A stretch of DNA of 31,552 bases from the NCBI GenBank assembly GCA_009733715.1, contig WMKJ01000130.1, positions 1 through 31,552 of the forward strand, in the 5' to 3' direction. The stretch comes from Herpomyces periplanetae (taxonomy: Eukaryota; Ascomycota; Laboulbeniomycetes; Herpomycetales; Herpomycetaceae). Shown one piece after another: positions 11,101 through 20,834 of this stretch. The first letter of the stretch is position 1. Each line of letters opens with the position of its first letter. Under the pieces are notes generated by a model. The model was not told the origin of the DNA and made no database searches. It saw only the letters and a list, made by a program, of their open reading frames with translations. The position numbers and the translations under genes were made by a program.

Positions 11101-11182
11101 CGCGCACCAACCAAGGATCGGACTTTGATGAAGCAGAGGAATACCCATCGCGGACAGCGCGCATTACCAAAGTAAGCGGCAT
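8167..11182 (-). CDS. Chitin synthase, class VI (division III), at least 3 exons
   Basis: Family role: processive membrane GT2 enzyme making chitin from UDP-GlcNAc. Exons on the minus strand are 11182-11099, 10653-10487 and 10366-8167. Introns 11098-10654 (donor GTAAGT, branch CTAAC, phase 0) and 10486-10367 (donor GTAAGT, acceptor AAAG, phase 2) join an N-terminal MPLTLVMRAVRDG piece, a transmembrane piece (IVGLIMLAALLEWF) and FLPIMVVTLPLP. Total about 816 aa. Motifs: VVIVMPCYKE, FIDSDC, LGEDRW (D388) and QRRRW (427-431), then transmembrane segments and a long Ser/Pro-rich tail. The absence of a myosin or cytochrome-b5 domain, the length and the strong match to remembered class VI sequences separate it from classes IV, V and VII. 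The start is uncertain: the frame stays open 5' of the ATG, and a donor-acceptor pair at 11280/11194 could add an exon that I could not build. Confidence 0.9.
10367..10486 (-). other. Chitin synthase intron (120 nt)
   Basis: Donor GTAAGT at 10486-10481, a GGCTAATC branch a few nt before an AAAG acceptor, phase 2. The frame upstream of the acceptor contains a stop, so splicing is required to reach the preceding transmembrane exon. Confidence 0.8.
10654..11098 (-). other. Chitin synthase intron (445 nt)
   Basis: Donor GAT|GTAAGT at 11098, acceptor CATAG at 10654, branch AACTAAC about 20-25 nt before the acceptor, phase 0. It is long compared with most introns in this window. No conserved coding was seen inside it. 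Confidence 0.75.
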
Positions 11183-11370
11183 GATCACGATAGCTAGACA
11201 CGCTTGATAAAGAGAGGTCAATAAGACCAAGAATTAAATATCTGATTCATGGAATTAGCGGTAGCGTATAGCAAACGTACCGAAGTCAGTAATGATAAAA
11301 ATATGATGAACAAAATGGAAAAATTGATAAATTTTCGAATAAATAAAAAGGGGATTGAGATGGGGAAGAG

Positions 11371-11442
11371 GATGGGGATATGGATGTGGATGTGGATGTG
11401 GGTGTGGGTATGAATATGGATATGGTTATGGGTAAATTGTTG
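11371..11442. repeat. Degenerate (GGATGT)n simple repeat
   Basis: Repeats of GGATAT, GGATGT, GGGTGT and GAATAT in the 5' flank of the chitin synthase gene. It is degenerate and compositional. Confidence 0.75.
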
Positions 11443-11579
11443 GCTTGAAGCTTTGCTCGCTCCTCGTTTAAGAAGCGTGTTAGCAATTTCTCATATACCT
11501 CACGGGTACAGCGTGCTCGGGTCGTCGTCAGGAGGAAGAGTAAGATAACGTGGCTAAAGTGGCGGAGTTTCGGAAGAAA

Positions 11580-11634
11580 AGGAGGAAGGGAAGGAAGGGA
11601 AGGGAAGGGAAGGGAAGGGAAGGGAAAGGAAAGT
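11580..11634. repeat. (GGGAA)n repeat, G-quadruplex-type
   Basis: From 11597 to 11624 there are six GGG runs separated by AA, with a further GGG at 11588. This fits the G3 N(1-7) quadruplex pattern on the plus strand. It lies about 400 nt upstream of the first confident chitin synthase exon. Confidence 0.85.
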
Positions 11635-13426
11635 TAGGGGATGGAATGGAATGGGATAGGATGGGAAGAGAAGACTAGAAAAGAAAAAGAGATGAGAAAG
11701 GAAAGCAATAGAAGACGCGTGGGAACCGGTGATAGTGACGATGCTAGTACCGGGGGCCAGTGATGATGATGGCGCTGGTCGTCGTGCTGTGTCCGTGCTG
11801 ATCCTGGAGCTCGTGCTCAATCAAACAGAATGAATAACCACGACAACACCGCTCGACTTCGTCTTTTGATTGACTATCACACCAGCTCTTAGTATCACCC
11901 CTCACGTCCAAACTTCCTAATCCCAATGCTGCCGCGTTCCGGAATTTGCTAGACTCAACACTAGCTTGAAAACTTCAAAATATATTGCATTGACCACGAT
12001 AAAATCGTAGTCAAACTAATTGGCAGTGCAGACAGTATATGTATATGTATTTGAATATGTACGCAAGTGACTGAATTTTGTTAGGCAGGTTAACCTGATC
12101 AATATCGTGAAAAAATACGCAAAAGGGTTCACTCCGCTAAATGTGCAGTTCGGATTACTGGATAGTTGGCTCACTCGTATACAATTAACATTGATTCGGC
12201 GTATTATAGTATAGCATATTAATAGTTCGTGTAAAAGGAAAAAAAAAAAGTTTGGCCTTATCCGACCGTAATTTGATATGCACGCCTTTGGATTACTTTG
12301 TGTGATGATAATCAGTTGTTTGACGGCGATTTTCACGCATTTTGGAAAGCGTTTTAATTGCTGATTCACTCTATACACTTAATCCATGCCAGACTCACAG
12401 ATAAACTTGCTCAAAAGTTTACTCTACAACTAGACATTGCATGCAACACATGGTGCGTATCCGGAAGAATTGAAATCTGACCTAGACACGATCAAGTTGG
12501 AAAGTGAACCAACCAACAAGCAAATTGACCAGCCTGTAGGCGGGAAGACGGATGAACAAGCAAGTAGGCGAGTAAACGATCTAGGCCAGCCCGCCCGCCC
12601 GCCAACCAACTAGCCAACTGCGCATATTGACCGGCTGAAAAGGTATTCAGCTAGCTGGTTAGTTTAGCTGCGAGGAATCCGCGCTACGGCTCTTTGATCA
12701 TCCAGTTAATAGTAATAAAGCGGAAATTGTCAAAAACTGTTCCCGCTCTCGTGATTCTACTACCGCTTTCCCTGCAACTACCATTGCTCTTTCCTCCTCC
12801 ACCCCCGCCCAAAGTTACTGCTGTTTCCACCATATCGTCTACCATTCCTTTTCTACCCCTCTTTCATTTTTTTTGACTAAATCCCCCTAATACACTAAGT
12901 AACTATTTTTTCAATTACTCTTTTTGGTCACATCATCTTGTTTAGGTAGTATCGTCTGGTCTAGTCTAGCCACACCCCTCATCGATCCGGAAGTTCGTCT
13001 CGTCTTGTATTATGCTTCAACTTTCTCTCTTTAGGGTATTATCATTCTATATAAATCTATTTCTCCTTACAATTTTTTTTACCTTCTCTCCATCATTATT
13101 ACTCTATTGTATAATTTAGACATAATTTTCTTCCCCTATACTCGTTCAATCTACTTATTCTTCCCTGTGTGTGCACTCAGCAAATTTATCTCTTGGCCTT
13201 TCCCTTTTACCCCTTAGCCATAATTAATATATCCATTTCATCCCTTGCAATCTTGATTTGTGTAAACGACTTCATTAAACTCACTTAACTCTATCATTTC
13301 CTTTTTTATCATCTAACTTGGTTTCGTTTATTTTTTTAGAGACTATTCTACTATATCAATTACCTCTAAAACTTCGTTTCATCCTTCAACCCTCCTCTTC
13401 CATTCCCACTATAACATACACATATA

Positions 13427-13448
13427 TATATATACATATGTATATACT
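13427..13448. repeat. TA-dinucleotide repeat
   Basis: A short (TA)n/CATATG stretch within the pyrimidine-rich spacer. Ordinary microsatellite. Confidence 0.6.
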
Positions 13449-15317
13449 TACACTTTCATTTCTACTCCGACAAGTCTATCTTCTACATCATTCCTTTATT
13501 TCACGCTTCTCATCTTCCTTTCCCCCCTTTACTTCTTACTTCATATATTCCAGTTTCCTCACTTACGCTTCTACTTCCCATACCCAGCCTTATCACGCCT
13601 GATACGCTCTCCTCCCACGTCTCAAGCTTCTCCTTAATTTTCTTTACTCTGTATACACGTCTCCGCCGTCTAATTACTCTATACATTTCAACTCGCCTAC
13701 TATTCCCTCTAATTAACATTGTCAACTTAATTCAGCCTATACTCTCTCGTATGTCACTCCCCTTTCACATCAATAAATCCTGTAACATGCATAGTTGGTT
13801 CGCCTGCTGGTTGGTCGTTAACTATTACTTATTTCCATGCACTCGGATTCATATCCCATAGTCCCATAGTACAATTTAGTATTCTATATCTACCCCCAAC
13901 CATCATTCACTGTTAACTTCTCCCAATATCATTTGTTATCTCTAAGAATCTACCTATCTTAACCGGCTTTTTTCCCTAAATCTACCATCTACTTGTTTCC
14001 TCTATTACAATTATATAATAATTCAGCCACGTAGATCCCTAGTCAATTTTACATGCTATATTCGTTCATATTTTCATCCTACATTTCCATCACCCTTCTT
14101 CACAAACTCCGTTTGCCCCACTCCACTCCACTCTCCTTAACAACCATTCCTCCCCTTTCTCCTAAACTTCCTAGTTCTTTAGTCACATATAATCATTTCA
14201 CTGTAAAATCAATTACCCTTGCCTAGCTTAGTATAGGATTATTCATTCAACATATATCCTTGCTAGTAACTACTTATTATGACACTAACACTTTTCCACT
14301 ATATTCCCTATAATTAAAATATCTCCCTTGTTCAACTCTTCTTCCACTTAATCATTTTCAATACATCATTTTCCCTACAAGCTAAAGCTTGTGAACTATT
14401 ACCTACATCGTTACCTTATTATGAATATCCTTTTATTGTGCTAATTGGATTTTAACTTAGCTACTACTATTCATCTGTAAACCACCACATTCTCTCTAAC
14501 TCCTGTGTGCAATTTAAGCATCATTTCTTACACGCATACCTACCTTTCGGAAATTTCCAATATGCTCCCTTATGTTTCTGCACCACAATTAGCTTTGTTA
14601 TACCACCAGTTTATGCAAACAGACATAACAATCTCTACTCATATACAAGAAAATTTCTTACATTATCAACTTTATACTGCATCTCGCATTCTGATAATTT
14701 ACTTGTATCATTCACTCATTTATACTACAATCCAAATATACACTAACTTTCTTGATAGCTCATTAGACCAAATTATTTTATTCAACCTATAACTTTGTTT
14801 CATCAGACATAATATCCTTTGATTCTCTCCTAAATATTGTCTTGAATTAACCATCTGCATACCCACCTACATCCATACATGCATGTTGGCACTTGTGTAT
14901 ATGTGTGTGCTCTCGCGCATACACTTGTTTGCATCACCTTGTGCTGTGCCACATTGGTAAGCCGCATATAAAATCTTAGTTTGTGACTCTAATTATCGTC
15001 ACATGATAATATTCATTACTCGTCAGCTTAATGATTACGTGGACTGGGTGCTAACTTGATGAGATTCCAATTAAGTATTGAAGGTAATATCTAACAAGGT
15101 ATGAGTGTGATGACTTAAAATGTAAAATTATTACATAAATCTTCATATTATGTTTTTACCAAAATCCTCCCATACAGGTAATCTAACAATTCTACTCTGC
15201 TCTATACCCACATTCATATCTCAACTCACCTCCCGATTCTTAATCACAATCTCTACGGCACCGCCACAGTTCCCCATTCCGCCGGAGCGGATTAACCTTT
15301 CGTGATAAATATAACAT

Positions 15318-15327
15318 ATCACGTGAT
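15318..15327. promoter_or_regulatory. ATCACGTGAT palindrome (E-box, bHLH-type site)
   Basis: A perfect 10-bp palindrome with CACGTG core, 650 nt upstream of the UPF2 ATG. TCACGTGA is the classical binding site of Cbf1-like bHLH factors and is a common fungal promoter word. Function here is inferred from the sequence only. Confidence 0.4.
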
Positions 15328-15824
15328 CCATTTTGCCGAAAATTTTGCAAAGTTAAGGAAAAGGTTAAGTCATTTGGAGAAATTACTGGGTGAGACATGG
15401 TGAAAGAAGGATCTGGGTAAATTATCACGAATTTGCTTAACAGTCGATTACCCCGGAAATTCATTTGACTTTATCCTCATTCGAAAGTTTTATATGCAGA
15501 GTATACTCGAATGTTTTAAAATTAAAACCAAATTTCAAAAGGTATGTACTCTCAGACATAATTCAGGAAAAATAATTACACTCTGTTAATCGAGTTACCC
15601 AAAATATTCGAATGATCAACACTTTTAACCATGCTTCTTTTACTGATTTCCCGTAAATTTAGGTGTGAACAGCGTGTTGAATTGCTATTTTCGGTAAAGT
15701 ATCCGTATGAAGTGGTGTGTCAAGTGGTCGATCCTGAAGTGGGGGAGTGTGTGATAAAGTTAATTCTATCCCTTGGCTGTGTGTTATACGATCAACTGGA
15801 TTCCAGAGACACCCGGGCCAATAG

Positions 15825-15950
15825 TTTGTGTACGTATATGCGAATGTGTGTGTATATGTCTGTGTGTGTCTTTGCGTGCGTGTGTATGTGTGTGTATGTG
15901 TATGTCTAGGTATATGCGTATACGTATGCGTATGCGTATTCTACTGTGTA
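15825..15950. repeat. TG-rich / alternating purine-pyrimidine simple repeat
   Basis: TGTGTGTATATGTCTGTGTGTG is followed by TATGCGTATACG units, ending about 30 nt before the UPF2 start codon. Most of it alternates purine and pyrimidine. Confidence 0.8.
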
Positions 15951-15979
15951 TAAATCTATGCGTGTGAAAGAGTATCACT

Positions 15980-18900
15980 ATGGAAAGATGCCGAAAGCGT
16001 AAGCACAAATCTCTATGCTTGAAACTTGGAAATATTCATCTAACACACTTTCACCGTGAGCACGGTCATATCTAGGTGAACTGGTCACCGTTAACCTTCA
16101 AGCATGGTCGGGTAACAAAGGTAAGTTAATAAATTCTTAACATCAAGCAAAACTATACCTTATGTGTACTCGTACACCTAATCCTAAACTTGTAAAATCT
16201 CTCACCCGTTAATGTCAGCCTTCGAGTACCACTTAATGAATTCCATCATATAACTTTGCTAACCAAAATCACTCCTCAGATGTCTTCCCCGTTTCCTCGT
16301 CTCTAGATTCATCTATCAAGAAAAATACTGCTTTCATTAAACGTTTACGCACTGGAATCTCTGGTGCCGTTCTAAATACCTTCATTCAAGAGATTCGTTC
16401 GTTATCCCTTCATAAATATCTCTCCGAAATCATTGTGGCTTGCTACGATGGCCTTTGTCGACTTAAAACCGTTCCTGATATTGCTGCCGGCGTTGAAATT
16501 GTATGCGCACTGCATCAAAGATTCGGACCCTCTGACTTTACCCGTCATCTAGCTTTGCTAATCGTTCGAGGTCTAGCTGCTCGTGATCGTAGCTCCTCCA
16601 AAGTTGTTCCGCCCGACCTCCACGAGAAAGAAGATAAAGAACGTTTAGCCAGACAAAAAGTCTTACTTCGTGTAGCCACTGAATTATGGTTAGTTGGCGT
16701 CTTACGCTATTTTGATGATGTTCACAAATGGGAAGAAACTATCCGACGTAAGGATGGTAACCCTTTGTCAACTGATGCTCAAGCGAAACATCGGGCTTCC
16801 ACTTTCGCCTACTCTAGTCATCGAAGTGATGCACTCGATTCTGAACCCGTCATGTACAAAATTTTAAAAGATTTACTTGATCACGATAAAAAGCATGTCA
16901 ATTTACCCTTAGCGGTAATATTTGTCAAGTCCTATTCATGGGATGTCCTCGGAATCAAAAGTTGGGGCAACAATCCCACATCCACTGACTCTGCAAATGC
17001 TTTCCGGCCTGGACAATCCACCAATATCCCTTCAAAACCTACTGTTCAAGTCCCCGAAGTAAATGATACTCCTCTAGTGCCTCCAGAACTCGGTGAAAAA
17101 TTCAAAGTTATTTTGATAAAGTATTTTAAAGATGTTAAATTGCATCTAATTAACGGACAGGAAGCTATCAATACTCAAAGTAGACAAAATGCTGAAGCTT
17201 ACGTTCGATCCGGTGAAGTTTTCGAAGATAGACAAGCCAACTTTGAGAAACAAGTCAAAGTTCAAGAAAAGCTTATCGCCCACGCCCAAGTTCTTGCGGA
17301 TGCTTTTAATCTTGAAATGCCCGTTTTACGTGGAAGTGAAGTCGACGGTAACAATGGTGATAATTCAATTGGATTAGTTAAATCTGGTGAATTCACAAAC
17401 ACCCAAGTCGATGGAGCCGGAATTTGGGAGGATGAGGACGAACGTAAATTTTATGAAAAAATTTTAGATCTAAGAGATCGTGTACCAATTGGCTTATTAG
17501 AGCCAAAGAAAAAAAAAGGCGATGACGACTTGCCCTCAGATAAATTGGAAATCAAGGAAAATATTGCCAGTCCGGTTAACGACAATACTTCCCTTGTCGG
17601 ACAACCCGAGTCTGACGACCACTTCGATGCTGATAATTTATCAAAATTAGGTGAAAATGAAGATTCCAATCACGTAACAAGTGGTAGTGGAATAGTTAAC
17701 AAATCAATCGGTGCCCAAGTTGATGGTTTATTAGCTAGATTACCAGATATGACAACCCGTGAAGCGGTTGACAATATGGCATGTCAATTTATGTTTGTCA
17801 ATTCTAAAGCCTCTAAAAATCGATTAGTTAGGGCCCTTCAAGACATTCCCAAAGGCAGGGCTGATCTTCTTCCATTCTATGCCAGACTGGTCGCCACTCT
17901 TAAAAAGTATATGCCAGATATTTCATCGAGTCTGGTTACGTATTTGGATGAAGAATTTAAAAGTTTACAGCGGCGGAAACAGAAAGACTTTCTTGGACCA
18001 GTTCGTCTCATGAATGTTAGGTATATCGCGGAGTTAACTAAATTTGGTGCAGTTCCCGTTCACATTATCTTCCATTGCTTAAGAGTGTGCATGAATGATT
18101 TTTCACGCATGAATATTGAGATTATGGCTACACTAATGGAAAACTGTGGAAGGTATTTGCTACGTAATGTTGAAACTAGCGCTAGAATGGTGTCATTTTT
18201 GGAAATGGTTCAACGAAAAGCTGGAGCGCAACATCTAGGGCAACAGGAGCGTATGATAATTGAAAATGCTTGTTACTACGTTAATCCACCGGAACAACGT
18301 GGACTTATACAAAAGGACAGGTCTCCCATGGAATTGTTCATACGAAAGTTAGTTTATATGGACTTGAAATTAAGCACACTTGAAAAGATTACCAAACAGA
18401 TTCGCAAATTGCATTGGGAAGAACGTGAAGTAGTACAAATTTTATTCAAAGTATTTACTAAACCACACAGGCTTAAGTATAACAATATTCATCTGTTAGC
18501 AGTAATGCTTGGAACATTGAATCGTTATCATCCAGATTTCGTTATATCAGTGATAGATTACTTGATTGAATCGATAATGCAAGGTTTAGAATTGAAGGAT
18601 GTTAAGTGCAATCAACGAAGGGTAGCCGAAGTTAAATATTTGGCAGAGTTATACATATATCGCATGGTTGATTCATCGGTGATATTTACCATGTTATATC
18701 GCATTATCTGTCATGGGTATGAGGGTGGCTTTCCTATCAAAGGTTATTACAATGAATTGGATCCACCGGGCGATTTCTTTCGAGTATCGTTGATTTGTAC
18801 AATACTCGAAACGTGTGGGGTTTATTATAGTAAAGGAACGGCTAAAAAACGATTAGAATTTTTTTTGATATTTTTTCAATATTACATTTTTACGAAGGAG

Positions 18901-19899
18901 CCCTTACCGGTTGATATTGAGATAGTGGTCCGTGATATATTAGTGGTTTCTCGAGTTAATCGAAAGTTGTCGGAATCATTGGAAGATGCAACTAAACAAT
19001 TTATCGAAGCGGTTCGAGAAGGATTTAATTCACAAGTTCCACTTAACATAAACAAGCCTGAAAGTGGTAACGGTAATGTAGCCCTTGGAAAGAATGATGC
19101 AGAAGATTCAAGTACAGGAGATGATGAAGATTTGGCAACTGATGAGGTATTGCTACGGGGTAGTGAAGCCGGTGGAACCGGGGGTGGGGAGAATGAGGAA
19201 ATGTCTGAGGATGAAGAAGAGTTAGAGGAGGAGTGTGGAGATATAGTGATGGAAAATCGAAAATCAGAAGAACTTGATGGAAGTGATAATGAGGATCAGA
19301 ATGAAGATGATGATGAAGAAGATAATGATATATACGTTGTGCGAAGGGAGGATGAGGGTGATACGGAGTTGGAAGCTGAATTTGATCGTGAATTGGGTAA
19401 ACTGATGACGGAAATATTGGATTCGAGGAAGTCTGAGAGGAAGCCAATTTTTGACGTTCCCTTACCTATGCGGCGGCTTAATCGGGAATCCAATTCTGAG
19501 GAGAGTAATGCGGGGGGTTTTGGAGGAGGAGGTGGTGGTGGGGGTGGTAGTGGAGGGGTAACGAGATCAACGGATGAAGCGGTGGTTAAGACGATGAAAT
19601 TTTCTCTTCTAAGTAAAAAGGGGAATAAGCAAATGACGAAAACGATAGATTTACCGTCGGATTCGAGTTTAGCCCTTGCGATGAGAAATTATCAACAAGC
19701 TGAAAAGGAGGAGCAGCAGCGCATTAAAAATTTGGTGTTAAATTACGATTTGGCTAACCAAGAAGCTGATTGTGATGCATCTCAGAGTGTTGAAAAGATG
19801 AATGCAACATTTACAATGCATCAGCGATCTCAAAAGTCGTCGTCAGGTCGAAACAACGGAAGGGCAAGGAAGCTTCAATTAAGTGATGTAGATTGGTGA
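15980..19899 (+). CDS. UPF2: UPF2/NMD2, nonsense-mediated mRNA decay scaffold, 3 exons
   Basis: Family role: cytoplasmic scaffold bridging Upf1 and Upf3 in nonsense-mediated decay. Exons are 15980-15998, 16076-16120 and 16280-19899. Introns are 77 nt (GTAAGC...CTAG, branch TCTAACAC) and 159 nt (GTAAGT...TCAG, branch TGCTAAC). Splicing yields MERCRKREL, then VNLQAWSGNK and SLDSSIKKNTAF, the known Upf2 N-terminus; total about 1227 aa. MIF4G-1 covers about 28-240, MIF4G-2 about 500-700 and MIF4G-3 about 710-925. An acidic linker (about 950-1045) follows. The C-terminal Upf1-binding region includes LEAEFDRELGKLM, a poly-Gly run (about 1105-1115) and KFSLLSKKGNKQMTKTIDLP. All domains are present and length is normal. 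Codon composition drifts from pyrimidine-rich at the 5' end to purine-rich at the 3' end. Confidence 0.95.
15999..16075 (+). other. UPF2 intron 1 (77 nt) after a 19-nt first coding exon
   Basis: Donor C|GTAAGC, branch TCTAACA, acceptor TCTAG, phase 1. The join makes CGT (Arg) and produces RKREL, matching the basic opening of Upf2 proteins. Without the splice the frame ends at a TAG that forms part of the acceptor. Confidence 0.8.
16121..16279 (+). other. UPF2 intron 2 (159 nt)
   Basis: Donor AAAG|GTAAGT, branch TGCTAAC, acceptor CCTCAG, phase 1. The join continues into VFPVSSSLDSSIKKN. A second AG at 16305-16306 would give a shorter in-frame join that drops the leading LDSS context, so the first AG is preferred. 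Confidence 0.85.
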
Positions 19900-20065
19900 A
19901 CTGGAATGCTATGATATAACTGGACAGTGGTAACCTAAGAAATTATGGGATTGCATAATGTATGAAGAGTGAAAGCGTGGAAGGTAAATTTTGCTGTAGA
20001 GGAAGAGTATAGGAATATTGTTCAGAGTCTAGGGTTGATGTGAAGGGCGAGGGCGGGGGAGAGGG

Positions 20066-20176
20066 TATTGGGTGTGGGTATGGGTGTGAGTGTCTGCGTA
20101 TATATAACATTTTGTATGTTCATATACATGTGCATGTGCATGTGCGTGTGCGTGTGCGTGTGCGTGTACATGATCA
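20066..20176. repeat. GT-rich microsatellite, core (TGCGTG)n
   Basis: GGGTGTGGG is followed by CATGTGCATGTGCGTGTGCG units up to about 20170. Long stretches alternate purine and pyrimidine. Confidence 0.85.
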
Positions 20177-20224
20177 TGCGCCTCTGTGCTTGTGGAAACT
20201 CATTTCCTGTGTTCCATACAACTG

Positions 20225-20420
20225 TAAATCGTCACGATCTCCCCCCAAGCCCCGTGACCTCGGCCCTTGCCCAAGTGCATAGCACCGCCACATGTTTCAA
20301 AACGCCGTGGCTCAGCGCGGGTGGCTCGGGCCGTGCCGTGCATGGCTGTGCGCTTAGTAAGAGGGTGGCAAATGACAGGGGGCTGATTTTTGTTAGGCGC
20401 GTGCGCGTGTTGGTTTTGGG
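20225..20420. ncRNA. Candidate structured RNA (GC-rich, several inverted repeats), unidentified
   Basis: A GC- and CpG-rich patch in an AT-leaning spacer. Visible stems: GTCACG 20231-36 with CGTGAC 20253-58; CGGCCC 20261-66 with GGGCCG 20328-33, enclosing GTGC-ATA-GCAC (20275-85) and GCCAC 20287-91 with GTGGC 20307-11; then near-palindrome GCCGTGCATGGC (20335-46). The stems nest without conflict. I could not match it to SRP, RNase P/MRP, U3 or snRNA signature boxes. The strand is unknown. Chance pairing in GC-rich DNA remains possible. Confidence 0.25.
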
Positions 20421-20834
20421 ATTTGGTGAAGCGAAGGTGGGATGGAAGTCTATTTTTTTGGAAAATTTCAAGTTTTGTAGACTTTTGTTGCTGCAAAATT
20501 TTAAAATGGACTAATTCACAGTGTAAAGTGTGAAATGAATACTATATTTTCCTATTTACATTTTAGTTTGGTGCTTTCATAAATTTAGGTATAGGGGAAA
20601 ACCGTATTATATTTAAGTTAAACGCCGCTTAATTCTCATCTACTCTCTGGCTGAATTTTTCACCAAACTGGACAAATTTTAAAGGTACCACATTTTACAG
20701 TGTTACGCTTGAATTATCATTTAAAGTATATACATTGTACTCACCTATTAAATTAGAAAATCAACTCTGTTTAACGCGGAACATATCTGTGTGAAAAACA
20801 TTCTCCAATAGACCTTGCGCCCGCCCGTCTTGGA

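Larger units (their letters stand above)
11194..15979. other. 4.8 kb gene-poor spacer between divergent chitin synthase and UPF2
   Basis: I recognise no protein or RNA gene here. Part 11.2-11.9 kb is purine-rich on the plus strand (chitin synthase 5' flank) with GGATGT-like and GGGAA repeats. Part 12.4-12.7 kb holds GC-richer repeated words (ATTGACCAGCCTG / ATTGACCGGCTG, CCCGCCCGCCCGCC, palindrome CAGCTAGCTG at 12648-12657). Part 12.7-14.9 kb is a continuous pyrimidine-rich stretch on the plus strand. Part 15.2-15.4 kb has an ATCACGTGAT palindrome. Part 15.83-15.95 kb is a TG-rich simple repeat just before the UPF2 ATG. All open frames are short and compositionally trivial. Confidence 0.6.
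19900..20834. other. Intergenic region UPF2-BST1
   Basis: 935 nt with no convincing protein. It carries a GT-rich simple repeat (20066-20176) and a GC-rich, palindrome-rich patch (20225-20420, listed separately). The last 300 nt before BST1 are AT-rich with no recognised element. Confidence 0.5.

Noticed and set aside
11554-11820. Minus-strand open frame resembling a Ser/Thr-rich N-terminal exon for the chitin synthase
   Set aside because: It lacks an ATG (it begins at TTG after an in-frame TGA), half is translated (GGGAA)n repeat, and I found no splice path into the 11099-11193 exon in the right phase.
12400-12720. Possible tRNA or small RNA gene in the GC-richer part of the divergent spacer
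   Set aside because: No B-box (GGTTCGANTCC) on either strand and no cloverleaf could be drawn.
15240-15464. 74-codon minus-strand open frame
   Set aside because: No domain, no splice context and no codon bias; it overlaps the E-box palindrome region.
15631-15909. 92-codon plus-strand open frame upstream of UPF2
   Set aside because: Its second half is translated TG microsatellite, and it does not match any Upf2 N-terminus, which is explained by the 15980 micro-exon instead.
19043-19493. Antisense open frames opposite the acidic and Gly-rich parts of UPF2
   Set aside because: They mirror the repetitive GAT/GAA/GGN codons of UPF2 and show no independent features.
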